DNA of 64,000 bases, taken from Yinghuangia soli (GTDB taxonomy: Bacteria > Actinomycetota > Actinomycetes > Streptomycetales > Streptomycetaceae). Under the pieces are notes generated by a model that saw only the letters and a list, made by a program, of their open reading frames with translations, searched no databases and was not told where the DNA came from. A program made the translations under genes and the position numbers. The stretch's first letter is position 1, and each line of letters starts with the position of its first letter. Shown here piece after piece: positions 25,633-35,419 of this stretch. The stretch is from NCBI RefSeq assembly GCF_021502675.1, contig NZ_JAKFHA010000005.1, positions 1 through 64,000 of the forward strand, in the 5' to 3' direction.

Positions 25633-26625
25633 TCAGTCGTTCTTGTGGAGGTCCTCGTTGAGGGAGCCCCACGACTCGGAGCGCCAGATGGCTTCCACGG
25701 CGCCCGTGGTGGAGTTGCGGCGGAGCAGGAGGCCGTTGCGGCCGGAGAGTTCGGCGGCCTTGACGACCTTGCCCTCGGGCAGGGTGACGCGGGTGCCCGC
25801 GGTGACGTAGAGGCCCGCCTCGACGACGCAGTCGTCGCCGAGCGAGATGCCGATGCCTGCGTTGGCGCCGAGGAGGCAGCGCTCGCCGACCGAGATGACC
25901 TGCTTGCCGCCGCCGGACAGGGTGCCCATGATCGACGCGCCGCCGCCGATGTCGCTGTGGTCGCCGACCACGACGCCCGCGCTGATGCGGCCCTCGACCA
26001 TCGAGGCGCCCAGGGTGCCGGCGTTGAAGTTGCAGAAGCCCTCGTGCATCACCGTGGTGCCGGAGGCGAGGTGCGCGCCGAGGCGGACGCGGGTGGTGTC
26101 GGCGATGCGGACGCCGGACGGCACCACGTACTCGGTCATGCGCGGGAACTTGTCCACGCCGGCGACCTCGAAGGAGACCCGGGCGGCGCGGGCGCGCAGG
26201 CGGGCGGCGGCCACGCCGTCCACCGGGACCGGGCCGAGGTTGGTCCACGCGACGTTGGCGAGCAGGCCGAAGACGCCGTCGAGGTTCGCGCCGTGCGGGC
26301 GGACCAGGCGGTGGCTCAGCAGGTGCAGGCGCAGGTACGCGTCGTGCGCGTCGGCCGGCGCGTCGGCCAGCGAGCCGATCACCGTGCGGACCGCGACGAC
26401 CTCGACGCCGCGCAGCTCGTCGGTGCCGAGGCCGGCCGCCGCGTCCGCACCGAGGGCGGCCACGGCCTCCTCGGCGGTCAGGCGCACGGTCTCGGCCGCG
26501 CCGCCGCCGGCGGTCAGCTCGGGGGCGGGGTACCAGGTGTCCAGGACGGTGCCGTCGGCGGCCAGAGTGGCAAGGCCCGCGGCGACGGCGCCCGAGGTGG
26601 GGGAAGCAGAAGAGGTCTCGATCAC
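25633..26625 (-). CDS. dapD: 2,3,4,5-tetrahydropyridine-2,6-dicarboxylate N-succinyltransferase
   Basis: Succinylase step of lysine and meso-diaminopimelate synthesis. The 330-residue length equals that of the actinobacterial DapD type. The N-terminal domain is followed by a left-handed beta-helix of hexapeptide repeats ([42 protein letters not shown]) and the C-terminal [11 protein letters not shown] segment. Family-conserved [12 protein letters not shown] and a Gly-rich loop before GKQVISVG are present. GTG 26625 gives the standard VIETSSA-type start; the longer open frame upstream is repeat-rich and not protein-like. Monocistronic, with a terminator 72 bp after the stop. Confidence 0.95.
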   Translation of the reverse strand: MIETSSASPTSGAVAAGLATLAADGTVLDTWYPAPELTAGGGAAETVRLTAEEAVAALGADAAAGLGTDELRGVEVVAVRTVIGSLADAPADAHDAYLRLHLLSHRLVRPHGANLDGVFGLLANVAWTNLGPVPVDGVAAARLRARAARVSFEVAGVDKFPRMTEYVVPSGVRIADTTRVRLGAHLASGTTVMHEGFCNFNAGTLGASMVEGRISAGVVVGDHSDIGGGASIMGTLSGGGKQVISVGERCLLGANAGIGISLGDDCVVEAGLYVTAGTRVTLPEGKVVKAAELSGRNGLLLRRNSTTGAVEAIWRSESWGSLNEDLHKND

Positions 26626-26925
26626 GCCGCCTACGTTACCGGGCGGGGGAGCGCGGACCGGCGGAGTGGTGCACGCGGGCGCACACGGCGTGCAAGCGGA
26701 TTGCGGAGGCTCGCGGCACTTTGCGGCAAAGAGTAGAGGGGCCCCTCCACTGCGCCCGCTGTCGGGCAACCGGCACGCTGGGTGGCAACGAGCGCGGGAA
26801 ACGCTCGGCACGGACCGCAACCGCCGACCGGGGGGTAGGCGGGGACCGTGCGGGGGTGGCCGGTCGGGCCTGCTGCCACGAGTGGGTCCGATCGGCGGTG
26901 CCGGGCGCGGGCCCGCGGGGCGTGC

Positions 26926-27005
26926 GCAGTGCAACGGCGAGGCAGTGCAACGGCGCGGCAGGACAACGGCGCAGCAGGGCAAAGGCGCAGCAGGGCAACG
27001 ACGGG
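26926..27005. repeat. 16-bp tandem repeat, five copies
   Basis: Units starting GCAGTGCAACGGCG (26926 and 26942) then GCAGGACAACGGCGCA, GCAGGGCAAAGGCGCA and GCAGGGCAACGACGGG. It ends 16 bp before the start of the small gene at 27022, so it lies in or beside its leader. The remaining dapD-side part of the 26626-27021 gap shows no other signal. Confidence 0.85.
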
Positions 27006-27021
27006 TAGGGGCAGGGGAGTC

Positions 27022-27465
27022 ATGGTCCGCCACCAGGAGGCGCACATCGGCCGCGGCGCGCTGCCGCGCGGACCCGGGGCCCGCTGGGCGTCGGCGGATT
27101 CCGTCGTGCCCGGGTCGGCCGGGCACGACGGCTACGACCTCCGCGACTTCTACCTCGACGTGCGGCTGGCCGCGGACGGCTCGTTCCGCGGCTCGCACAC
27201 CGCCTACATCATCGACGGCAAGGCGGCCGACGACCCCGCGGACGTCGACCGCTTCCGCTACCGCCGCTCACACGTCCTGCTCGGCTACGCGTACGGCCGG
27301 CTGGACGTGTTCGGCGGCAGCGGCGACATCACCATCGAGGGCTACGGCCACAGCCTCGTCCGCGTGCACCCGGGCCCCGGCACGCTGACCCTGCACCTGG
27401 ACGCGTCGGTGATCACCTACTGCCCGGCGATGTATACCCGCGCGGTGCTGGTACGTCGGACCTGA
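27022..27465 (+). CDS. Small protein of unknown function
   Basis: Not recognised. The 147-residue product begins at ATG 27022, 6 bases after AGGGGA, and has codon use like its neighbours. An Arg/Gly-rich lead is followed by [20 protein letters not shown] and [16 protein letters not shown], alternating hydrophobic and polar residues that suggest a compact beta-rich fold, and a hydrophobic end ([16 protein letters not shown]). No signal peptide or helix is seen. Its last 53 bp overlap the 3' end of the LAL regulator gene on the other strand. Function unknown. Confidence 0.65.
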   Translation: MVRHQEAHIGRGALPRGPGARWASADSVVPGSAGHDGYDLRDFYLDVRLAADGSFRGSHTAYIIDGKAADDPADVDRFRYRRSHVLLGYAYGRLDVFGGSGDITIEGYGHSLVRVHPGPGTLTLHLDASVITYCPAMYTRAVLVRRT

Positions 27466-30400
27466 CCAGGCACTCCGCCAGACCGTCGCGGTCGGTGCCG
27501 AGCTTGGCGTAGACCGCGGTCAGGTGCTTCTGCACGGTGCCGAGCTGGACCGCGAGTTCGCGGGCCACCGAGGTGTTCGACAGGCCGCGCACCACCAGTT
27601 CGGCGGTCTGGCGCTCGCGTGCGGTGAGCGCCTCGACGCCGGTCCGGTACGCCCGCCGCGGCCGTCCGCCGGCCGCCAGGAGCTCGGCCCTGGCCCGGAC
27701 GGCAAGCGCCTCCGCACCGCAGCGGACCGCCGCCTCGAGGCCCTCGCCGAGCCGCAGCCGGGCCTCGGTGATGCGTTTGGAGCGGCGCAGGGCCGCACCG
27801 AACTCGACCAGCGACAGGGCGTATTCGTACCGCGCGGGAGAGTCGGCGAGCCAGCGCACCGACTCGCCGAGCTTGGCCAGCCCCTCCGCGCCGCCGATGA
27901 GCTGCCCGGCCACCCGCAGGGTCTGGCCGAGCGTCGACGGCGCCCCGAAGACGTACGCCTGGCCGACCGCGCGCTGCGCCGCCCGGCGCGCCCCCGCCGG
28001 ATCCTCCTCGGCGAGGGCGAGCGCCAGGTACGGACGCCACGGGCACCACGCCGGGTTGCTCGCGCCGCGCGCGTCGAGCAACTGGCCCGCCTCGGCGAAG
28101 TCCTCGGCCGCCGCCGCGTACTGGTGCCGGGCCAGCCGCAGTTCGCCGCGCACGACCTGCGGCACCGGGAAGATCACGGCCTGCGGGAACGGTTCGCCGT
28201 ACCCGTAGCGGTCGGCGAGCTGCTCGGCCTCGTCGAGGCGTCCGATCGCGATCAGTATCTGCAGCAGCGTCCCGAGCGCGTACCAGCGGGCCGGGGCGTC
28301 CGGCCCGAGCCGGTCGGCCAGTTCCAGGCCCGCGCGGGCGCCCGCCTCCGCCTCGGCGAGCCGGCCCTGCCGGTACCGGATGTGCGCGAGCAGCGTGTGC
28401 CCGAACGACAGGTGCGTGCCGCGCCAGCCGCGCGCCTCCAGCTCGGCGATGCCGTCCTGGAAGAACGCCTCGGCCCGGTCCGGCTGGTCCGCGTACAGGA
28501 ACGCGAGCGCGGTCAGGATCGGGAACTCGAAGCCCCAGTCCTCGTCGACCCAGCGCAGCGGCGGGTTCATGGCCCGCTCCGCGTACGCGATGACCTGCAC
28601 CGCGGGGTCGCCGCGCACCACGCCGTACCAGGCCCGGATGCCCAGCAGGCAGCGCTCGGTGGTGTCCGCGCCGGCCAGCCGCCCGGCCAGCGACCGCAGC
28701 CGCCGGGCGCGGGCATGCGCCTCGGTGTCCTGGACCCAGAACAGCGCCCACAGGAAGTGCTCGGCCTGCAGCCGCAGCCGGGCCCGCGACAGGCGCGTGG
28801 TCCGCGCCTCCGCATCGACCAGATGGACCGCCTCGGCCATCCGGTCGTCGTGGGCGAGGGCCTTCGCCAGCCGGATCACTATGGCCTGCCGGATCGGCTG
28901 CGTCGGATGCGCGCAGGTCAGCGCCGCGTACAGGTGCTCGATCGCGGCCCGCGGGTCGTGCACGAAGGCGGCCAGCCCCAATTCGTACAGGACCGCTGTG
29001 CGTTCCTCTCCGAACGGGGGCTCGTTCAGCGCCCGCAGCAGGTTCCGGTACGCGGCATCCGGGGCGCCCGCCCGCAGGTCCTCCCACGCCGCGCTGCGCA
29101 GCCGCGCCACCACCCACGGGTCGCCCGACGGGTACGTCGCCAGCAGATGCGCGGCCGCCTGCGCGTCGTCGTGGCCGTCGCCGACCAGCAGCCGTGCGGC
29201 CCGCGCGTGCAGTGCGCCGCGGGCCTGCGGGGGTATGCGGCGGTACACCTCGGTGGCGATGGTCGGGTGCGCGAACTCCAGTTGCTCGTCGCCGGCCAGC
29301 ACCCGGACCGCGCGCAGCCGGTCGGCCGGTCCGACCGCGTCGTCCGCGGCGAGCCCGGCCAGCGACGCGGCCCGGCCGAGCGTCGCGTCGGCGCCGAGGA
29401 CCGCGACCGCGCGGGCCAGGCGCATCGCCTCGGAGCCGGTGCGCTCCAGGCGGGCCATCATGCCGCGGCCGACGATCGCGGCCGCGATCGCGTCGAGGTG
29501 CCGGGCGTTGGCCGCGGTCGGCTTGAGGTCGCGGTCCAGCATCTCGCCGATCAACTGGCCGACCACATAGGGGTTTCCGTCGGCCGACACGTGGCACTGC
29601 GCGCAGAACGCGTCGTCCGCGTGGTCGCCCAGCCGGGCCCGGACCAGCTCGGCGACGGCCTGGCCGGACAGCGGCGCCAGCATCAGCCGCTGCGGGCCGG
29701 CGAGTGCGGCCAGGTCGCCGAGCAGGTCGGTGTTCGGGGTCGGCTCCTCGGGCCGCCGGCTCACCACGACCAGAACCGGCATCGATTCGACGGACCGGGT
29801 GAACGCCTCCAGCCAGGCCAGCGACTCGCGGTCCGCCCAGTGCGCGTCGTCGACCAGCACCGCCATGCAGCCGCGGCGCTGGCTCAGGCCGGCCATCAGC
29901 CAGTCCAGTGCGTCGCGCACGCCCTGCGGGTCCGGCGGTGCCAGCTCGTCGTCCGGTGCGGCGGGGGCCAGGCCGACCGCGGGGGCGACCATGTCCCACC
30001 AGCCGCCGAGGAGTTCGTGCCGCTCGGCGTCGTCGCAGGCCACCAGCAGGCGGCGGAAGAGCTGGCGGACGACGTGGAACGCCCGGCCCTGCTCGCGCTC
30101 GCCGCCACGGGCGTACAGGACCGTGCAGCCGGACTCGGTGACGATGCGGCGGGTCGCGTCCATGAGCGTGGTCTTGCCGAGCCCGGCCGCACCCTCGAAC
30201 AGCAGTACGCTGCCGCGCTGACCGGTCCCGGCAGCCCCGAGCGGTCCCGGGACCCCGCCGATCGCGGGGCCGCCCGCGCCACCCGCACCCGTGCCGCTCG
30301 AACCGACCGAACCGACCGAGCCACCCGAACCGACCGGACCACCCGGACTGTCCGAGTCGCCCGAACCGGAACCGCCCGCCCCCTCGGCACCGCACAACCC

Positions 30401-30493
30401 GCGCACCAGCTCGCGCACAAGCGTCAGCTCGCGCCGACGCTCCAGCAGCGGCTCGTGTCCGGGATCCGGTGCGGCCGAGGCCGCACCGGTCAC
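27413..30493 (-). CDS. LAL-type (large ATP-binding) LuxR-family transcriptional regulator
   Basis: DNA-binding regulator with an ATPase module, 1026 residues. Walker A GAAGLGKTT is at about 101-109, Walker B VLVDDAHWAD about 100 residues later. The middle is a helical TPR-like region (REQGRAFHVV..., AIEHLYAALTCAHPTQ...). The C-terminus holds a LuxR-type helix-turn-helix at about 956-1010 (LTARERQTAELVVRGLSNTS...). A Gly/Ser-rich insert of some 50 residues (about 37-90) separates the first helix from Walker A and is absent in the paralogue. GTG 30493 overlaps the upstream paralogue stop by 4 bp (GTGA). The open frame further upstream is antisense-like shadow. Targets unknown; these regulators usually control secondary metabolism or carbon use. 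Confidence 0.92.
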   Translation of the reverse strand: MTGAASAAPDPGHEPLLERRRELTLVRELVRGLCGAEGAGGSGSGDSDSPGGPVGSGGSVGSVGSSGTGAGGAGGPAIGGVPGPLGAAGTGQRGSVLLFEGAAGLGKTTLMDATRRIVTESGCTVLYARGGEREQGRAFHVVRQLFRRLLVACDDAERHELLGGWWDMVAPAVGLAPAAPDDELAPPDPQGVRDALDWLMAGLSQRRGCMAVLVDDAHWADRESLAWLEAFTRSVESMPVLVVVSRRPEEPTPNTDLLGDLAALAGPQRLMLAPLSGQAVAELVRARLGDHADDAFCAQCHVSADGNPYVVGQLIGEMLDRDLKPTAANARHLDAIAAAIVGRGMMARLERTGSEAMRLARAVAVLGADATLGRAASLAGLAADDAVGPADRLRAVRVLAGDEQLEFAHPTIATEVYRRIPPQARGALHARAARLLVGDGHDDAQAAAHLLATYPSGDPWVVARLRSAAWEDLRAGAPDAAYRNLLRALNEPPFGEERTAVLYELGLAAFVHDPRAAIEHLYAALTCAHPTQPIRQAIVIRLAKALAHDDRMAEAVHLVDAEARTTRLSRARLRLQAEHFLWALFWVQDTEAHARARRLRSLAGRLAGADTTERCLLGIRAWYGVVRGDPAVQVIAYAERAMNPPLRWVDEDWGFEFPILTALAFLYADQPDRAEAFFQDGIAELEARGWRGTHLSFGHTLLAHIRYRQGRLAEAEAGARAGLELADRLGPDAPARWYALGTLLQILIAIGRLDEAEQLADRYGYGEPFPQAVIFPVPQVVRGELRLARHQYAAAAEDFAEAGQLLDARGASNPAWCPWRPYLALALAEEDPAGARRAAQRAVGQAYVFGAPSTLGQTLRVAGQLIGGAEGLAKLGESVRWLADSPARYEYALSLVEFGAALRRSKRITEARLRLGEGLEAAVRCGAEALAVRARAELLAAGGRPRRAYRTGVEALTARERQTAELVVRGLSNTSVARELAVQLGTVQKHLTAVYAKLGTDRDGLAECLVRSDVPAPRGYTSPGSR

Positions 30494-33375
30494 CGAATCG
30501 CTCCGGGGCCGCCGCCCAGCGCCCGCGAGGGCGGGAGTTCGCCGATGTCGACCAGCTCGGCGCGGGCCGCCTCGGCGAGTGCGTCCGCCCCGCACTCCAG
30601 TGCGACGTTCAGGCCTTCGAACAGCGTGTCCACGGCGTCCCGGTCGCCGAACTCGCGGCGCAGCCATATGCCGTACTCGACCAGCGTCAGGGCGTACTCG
30701 TACCGGGCATCGGAGTGTTCGAGCCACATCAGTGCGTCCTCGATCTTCGCGAGGCCCTTCTGCCCGCCCTCCAGCCGCCCGGTCACCCGCAGCGCCTGGC
30801 CCATCGCCGACGGCGCACCGAACCGGTACGCGCGCCGCAGCGCCTCGCTGGCGTGCTCGTACGCGGTCTCCGGGTCGTCGCCGGCCAGCGCCCGGGCGAG
30901 GTTCACCTTCCACGCGCAGAACGCCGGATTGGCCACGCCGCGCGCTTCCAGCTTCTCCCCGGCCTCGGTGAAGTCCTCCGCCGCGGACCGGTTCTCGCCG
31001 GTGGCGAGGCGCAACTCGCCGCGCACCGCCTGCGGGACGGGGAAGACCACCGCGTTCGGGAACGGCTTGCCGAACTGGTACCGCTCCGCGAGCGCCAGGG
31101 CCTGGGGTATGTCGCCGCGCGCGATCAGCACTTCGATCAGCGGCCCGAGCGAGTACCAGGGCAGCGGCAGTCCCTCGGGCAGCCGGTCCGACAGTGCGAG
31201 CGCGCGCCGGGCATCGTGTTCCGCGGCGGCGAGCTTGCCCTGCCGGTAGCGGACCAGGCTGCGCATGGCATGCGCGTACGACAGTTGGGTGCCGCTCCAG
31301 CCGTGCGACTCCAGTTCCTTCACGCCGGCGCTGAACAGCTGCTCGGCCCGGTCGTTCTTGTCGCAGTACATGTAGACGAGCGCGAGCAGGCTGGGGATCT
31401 CGAATCCCCAGTCCTCGTCCGTCCAGTTCAGGCCGGGTCCCCACGCCTGGTCCGCGCTGGCCAGCACCTGGACCATCGGGTCGCCGCGCATGACGCCGTA
31501 CCAGGCGCGCAGCGCCAGCAGGCAGCGCTCGGTGCGGTTGTTGCCCTCCAGGCGCAGCACCAGGTTCTTGAGCCGCCGGGCACGCGCCGGGTAGTCGGGG
31601 TCGTCGACCCAGAAGACCGCCCACAGGAAGTGCTCGGCTTGCAGCCGCAGCCGGCTGGCGGACGCATTGGCGGCCTGCGCCTCGGTGTCCAGGAGTTCGA
31701 CGGCTTCCTTGATCTGGTCGGTGTAGCCCAGCGCGCGGGAGAGCTGCAGCACGATCTGCTCGCGCAGCTGGCGCACCTCGGAGTCGGCCTCCAGCGCCTT
31801 GCGCAGTTCTTCGATCGCGCCCTGCGGCGAGGTGCTGAACAGCGCCCGGCCCAGCTCGTAGTGCACCGCGGCGCGGTCGGCGGGCCGCGGTGGCTCCTCC
31901 ATGGCGCGCTGCAGGCAGCGCAGTGCGGACTCGGGCGCACCGGCCCGCTTCTCCTGGTCGGCGGCGGCCCGCAGCTGGTCGACGATCCACTGGTCGTTGC
32001 GCGGCCGGGTGGCCAGCAGGTGGAAGACCGCCGAGCGGGCGTCGCGGCCGTCCCTGACCAGCAGCCGGGCGGCATTGGCGTGCAGCGAACTGCGCGCGTG
32101 CGAGGGGATGTTGTCGTAGACCGCGGCGGCGATCAGCGGGTGCACGAAGCCCAGCACGTCCTGGTTGACCAGGATCGCCGCGGCCCGCAGCCGGTCCGCG
32201 ACCTCGCCTACCTGGTGCACGTCGACCTCGGCCAGGTCCGCGACGCGGACCACGGTCGCGTCGCTGCCGAGGATCGCCACCGCACGGGCGACCGCCAAGG
32301 TGGCCGCGCCCATGCTCTCCAGGCGCAGCGACAGTTTCTCGCCGATCTGCGCGGCGGCGATCGAGGCCAGGCGGCCTGCGTGGGCGTCCACCGGCGCCAG
32401 CCGTAAGCGCTTGAACTCGCGCAGTGTCGCCCACAGGACGAACGGGCCGCCGCCGCTGACCTCGTAGCAGCGCTCCCGGAAGCCCTCGTCGACCGCGGGC
32501 CCCAGCGCCATGTGCACCATCTGCGCGCTGCCCGTGCGGGACAGCGGTCCCAGCCGGAGGCGCTGCGCGCGGTCCAGCGTGGCCAGGGTGCGGAGCAGCG
32601 GGCTGACCTCGGTGACTTCCTCGGTACGCCGGGCCACCAGGAGCAGGACCGGCCAATTGTGCAGGCGCTGCGCGAAGCTCGTGATCCAGGAGAGCGATTC
32701 GGCGTCCGCCCAGTGCGCGTCGTCCAGGATCATGACGATCGGTCCCCGGTTCCGGGTGAGCGAGGTCATGAGCCAGTCGAGGGCGTCGCTGATGGCGAGC
32801 CGGTCGGGCGTGGAGCCCGCCGCGGCGGGGCACAGGCCCAGCGCCGGGGCGATGATGTCGAACCAGCTGCCGAGGAGCGCGGTGCGCTCGGCGTCGGTGT
32901 ATCCGGCCAGCAGCTTGTAGAAGAGTTCCTTGACCACGAGGAACGAGCGGGTCTGCTCACGCTCGCCGCCCTTGGCGAGGAGCACCGTGCAGTGGTTCTC
33001 CACGGCTATCCGGCGGGCCTCGTCCAGGATGGTGGTCTTGCCCCAGCCGGCCCGGCTCTCCACCAGCAGCAGTTCACCGCGGTGCACCTGGTCCGCGCCG
33101 GAGTCCGCGCGGGCGTGGGCGCACAGATTCTCGATCACCGCGCGTACCGCGGCCAGTTCGTTGTCCCGCTCCAGCACCGGGGGCTGTGCGAGCAGCGCTT
33201 CCGAGCCGGCCCAGTCGGAGACGTCGACGGCCGCCCCACCGCGCACGTCGATACGGCGCGCTCCCTCTGCGCGCCGTTCGAGCGCTCCCGACGAGCGCCC
33301 TTCCGGCGGAATATCCGCCGTCGTCCCACTGGGCCGCGGGGTCCCGGAACCCGGCGATCCGTTCGCTTCTGCCAT
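30490..33375 (-). CDS. LAL-like ATPase/TPR protein lacking the LuxR DNA-binding domain
   Basis: Paralogue of the next gene across nearly its whole length (for example ERCLLALRAWYGVMRGDP against ERCLLGIRAWYGVVRGDP), 961 residues. Walker A ESRAGWGKTT is at 106-115 and Walker B VMILDDAHWAD near 215, so ATP binding looks intact. The protein stops at ARAELVDIGELPPSR...GAIR, exactly where the paralogue continues into its helix-turn-helix. No frameshifted HTH is visible after the stop, because the next gene begins there. ATG 33375 follows GGGGAAGG; the frame is open to 34812 but this is shadow. The 4-bp overlap implies both are made together. I infer a heteromeric sensor or regulator pair, one subunit with and one without DNA binding. 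Confidence 0.9.
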   Translation of the reverse strand: MAEANGSPGSGTPRPSGTTADIPPEGRSSGALERRAEGARRIDVRGGAAVDVSDWAGSEALLAQPPVLERDNELAAVRAVIENLCAHARADSGADQVHRGELLLVESRAGWGKTTILDEARRIAVENHCTVLLAKGGEREQTRSFLVVKELFYKLLAGYTDAERTALLGSWFDIIAPALGLCPAAAGSTPDRLAISDALDWLMTSLTRNRGPIVMILDDAHWADAESLSWITSFAQRLHNWPVLLLVARRTEEVTEVSPLLRTLATLDRAQRLRLGPLSRTGSAQMVHMALGPAVDEGFRERCYEVSGGGPFVLWATLREFKRLRLAPVDAHAGRLASIAAAQIGEKLSLRLESMGAATLAVARAVAILGSDATVVRVADLAEVDVHQVGEVADRLRAAAILVNQDVLGFVHPLIAAAVYDNIPSHARSSLHANAARLLVRDGRDARSAVFHLLATRPRNDQWIVDQLRAAADQEKRAGAPESALRCLQRAMEEPPRPADRAAVHYELGRALFSTSPQGAIEELRKALEADSEVRQLREQIVLQLSRALGYTDQIKEAVELLDTEAQAANASASRLRLQAEHFLWAVFWVDDPDYPARARRLKNLVLRLEGNNRTERCLLALRAWYGVMRGDPMVQVLASADQAWGPGLNWTDEDWGFEIPSLLALVYMYCDKNDRAEQLFSAGVKELESHGWSGTQLSYAHAMRSLVRYRQGKLAAAEHDARRALALSDRLPEGLPLPWYSLGPLIEVLIARGDIPQALALAERYQFGKPFPNAVVFPVPQAVRGELRLATGENRSAAEDFTEAGEKLEARGVANPAFCAWKVNLARALAGDDPETAYEHASEALRRAYRFGAPSAMGQALRVTGRLEGGQKGLAKIEDALMWLEHSDARYEYALTLVEYGIWLRREFGDRDAVDTLFEGLNVALECGADALAEAARAELVDIGELPPSRALGGGPGAIR

Positions 33376-33798
33376 GACGGCACCTTCCCCACGAGGGTGC
33401 ACGCGCGGCCCGATGGCGGTCGGCCCTACGCGTATGCAAATCCCATCCTGGCGCATGAAGGTCACCCGATGTGCCCGCCTTGACACAGAAGTCCTCATCG
33501 ATTGCGGCGATCCGGTCCGCCGAGCGGTGCGACTCGGTCGTTGGTCCCGCCCGGATCGGTCACCGCACGGGCAAGGAAGATCAAGCCCCGCATCCGTCCA
33601 GTCACCATCTCCCCGCCCCGGACCGCGTTTCGCGCGTTTCCCGCGCAACCTGACCGGAATTGACCACAACCGACAACAAGCCCTGCGCGTCCATGGCCCT
33701 TGACTCCTCATCAAGTCCCGCTTCCAATGGGGCACTCGCGCGGGGTGCCAGGACCCCGCGGCCAGTCGGACAAGGGCGACCGGAAGGGGCACGACGCC
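33376..33798. other. Divergent promoter region between LAL pair and thiolase operon
   Basis: No gene is seen in these 423 bp. A consensus -35 TTGACA stands at 33480-33485 on the plus strand but I find no -10 at the right distance. An inverted repeat CTTGA-CTCCTCA-TCAAG lies at 33699-33715, 84-100 bp upstream of the thiolase-like start, resembling in spacing the one before the acyl-CoA synthetase at 19821. Confidence 0.35.
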
Positions 33799-34980
33799 AT
33801 GGCACCGGAGTCCCATCCGTACCGGGACGTGGTCGTCGCCGGGGTCTTCAACACCGCGCAGGCCCGCCGGCTGCCCGGCCACACCTCCGCGTCGATCACC
33901 GTCGAGGCGGTGCACGGAGCCCTGGCCGACGCCGGACTCGGCCTCGACGACGTGGACGGGGTGAGCGCCGCCGACCTCTCCGCGCGGCTGATCCACGACC
34001 TCCGCCTCGGCCCGGCCTGGCGCGGCACGCAGTACGGACTCGGCATGATCGCCGAGGCCGCCCTCGCGATCTCCGCGGGCATGTGCGACGTGGCGGTGGT
34101 GGCGTCCGGTGAGGCCGGCATCCACACCGACCGCGCCGCGACCGCGCCGTGGACCCGCCCGGAGAACGAGTTCGTCATCCCGTGGGGCCTGTTCACCGCG
34201 GCCGAGTTCGCCCTGGTGGCCCGCCGCCACATGATCGAATACGGCACCACGGAAGACCAGATGGCGACCGTCGCGGCCACCATCCGCAACAACGGCCACG
34301 CCAACCCCGAAGCCGTCTACCACGGCCGCGGCCCCTACACCCCCGCCGACATCCGCGCCTCGCGTCCCATCGCCGAGCCCTTCCACCTGCTCGACTGCGC
34401 GATGACCTCGGAAGGCGGCTGCGCGCTCGTCCTCACCCGCGCCGACCGCGCCCGCGACCTGCGCGCCACACCTGTCTACCTGCTCGGCATGGCCGCCGAC
34501 AGTTACGGCCCGGCCTACCAGCACCCGCCCGCGTACGACCTGGCCGGACGCACTGCGCGGGACGCCGACGACCGGGCCGGCACCGTCGGCCGCCGCGCCG
34601 CGGACCGCGCGTTCCGCACCGCCCGCCTGGGCCGCACCGACGTCGACGTCCTGGAGCTGTACGACCCCTTCTCCTTCGAGGTCATCCGGCAACTGGAGGC
34701 CTTCGGCTTCTGCGCCCCCGGAGAGGGCGGCCCGTTCGTCGCGGACGGGCACATCGCCCCGGACGGCAAGTACCCCGCCACCACCGACGGCGGCCTCATG
34801 TCCTACAGCCACGCCGGCTCCAACCCGCAGATGCTCCAGCGCGCCATCCGCGCCGTGCAGCAGGTGCGCGGCACCTGCGCGTCCACGCAGATTCCCGGGG
34901 CCCGGGTGGCCCTCGCCAGCGCAGGCGGCTCCGGCGCGCTGTTCAACCAGGTCGCGCTGTTCGGAACGGAAAGGCCCTGA
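33799..34980 (+). CDS. Thiolase-superfamily protein without the nucleophilic cysteine (lipid-transfer/aldolase type)
   Basis: A 393-residue member of the SCP-x/lipid-transfer thiolase branch. In true thiolases the nucleophilic Cys lies 20 residues before the Asp of the G-x-x-D-V turn; here that turn is AGMCDVAVV with Asp97, and the matching residue is Thr77 (GTQYGLGMIAEAALA). The second-domain His region (MSYSHAGSNP) is kept. The next gene is a DUF35 protein, the same pairing as Ltp2 with the DUF35 domain of ChsH2, where a thiolase fold works as a retro-aldolase in steroid side-chain breakdown. That role is inference here. ATG 33799 follows GGAAGGGG. First gene of an operon with DUF35 and a CoA transferase. 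Confidence 0.88.
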   Translation: MAPESHPYRDVVVAGVFNTAQARRLPGHTSASITVEAVHGALADAGLGLDDVDGVSAADLSARLIHDLRLGPAWRGTQYGLGMIAEAALAISAGMCDVAVVASGEAGIHTDRAATAPWTRPENEFVIPWGLFTAAEFALVARRHMIEYGTTEDQMATVAATIRNNGHANPEAVYHGRGPYTPADIRASRPIAEPFHLLDCAMTSEGGCALVLTRADRARDLRATPVYLLGMAADSYGPAYQHPPAYDLAGRTARDADDRAGTVGRRAADRAFRTARLGRTDVDVLELYDPFSFEVIRQLEAFGFCAPGEGGPFVADGHIAPDGKYPATTDGGLMSYSHAGSNPQMLQRAIRAVQQVRGTCASTQIPGARVALASAGGSGALFNQVALFGTERP

Positions 34981-34982
34981 CC

Positions 34983-35396
34983 GTGCTCGAACCCCAGACC
35001 GGCGTACCCCTCAACCCCGTCACCCCGCTCACCGCGCCCTTCTGGGACGGCTGCGCGGAAGGGGAACTGCGCTACCAGCGCTGCACCGCGTGCGGCACCG
35101 CCAACTTCACGCCCACCGACCTGTGCCGCGGCTGCACGTCGCGCGAGCTCGAATGGCGCGTGAGCGCCGGGCTCGGCACCGTCTACAGCTGGACCGTCGT
35201 GCACCGGCCGGTCACCCCCAGCTTCACCACCCCGTACGCGGTCGCGATCGTCGACCTCGACGAGGGCTACCGCATGCTCACCAACCTGATCGGCGTCGAG
35301 GCGGACGCGGTACGCGAGGGCATGCGCGTACGCGTCGACCTGCACGGCGTGGGCGGCGAGCGCGTCCTGCCGTACTTCCGCCCGCAGTTCCCCTGA
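34983..35396 (+). CDS. DUF35 Zn-ribbon/OB-fold protein
   Basis: A 137-residue partner protein with an N-terminal zinc ribbon (CTAC...CRGC, about residues 36-53) and an OB-fold (GTVYSWTVVHRP...) that in related systems binds acyl-CoA for a thiolase-fold partner. GTG 34983 begins 2 bp after the thiolase-like stop and follows GGAAAGG, so the two are translationally coupled and probably form a complex. The family is also called ChsH2-C or acyl-CoA-associated DUF35. Confidence 0.92.
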   Translation: MLEPQTGVPLNPVTPLTAPFWDGCAEGELRYQRCTACGTANFTPTDLCRGCTSRELEWRVSAGLGTVYSWTVVHRPVTPSFTTPYAVAIVDLDEGYRMLTNLIGVEADAVREGMRVRVDLHGVGGERVLPYFRPQFP

Positions 35397-35419
35397 GCCA
35401 CTCCCGGAGGTCGATCGCG

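Noticed and set aside
27524-31249. A 1241-codon open frame on the plus strand
   Set aside because: Antisense to the LAL genes with low-complexity Arg/Gln-rich sequence; shadow.
30494-32833. Upstream extension of the HTH-bearing LAL gene to a start at 32833
   Set aside because: This part is out-of-frame shadow of the HTH-less LAL; the Walker A domain starts only after GTG 30493.
33480-33485. Consensus -35 TTGACA as a promoter
   Set aside because: No -10-like hexamer occurs 16-18 bp downstream, so it is only noted in the divergent region.
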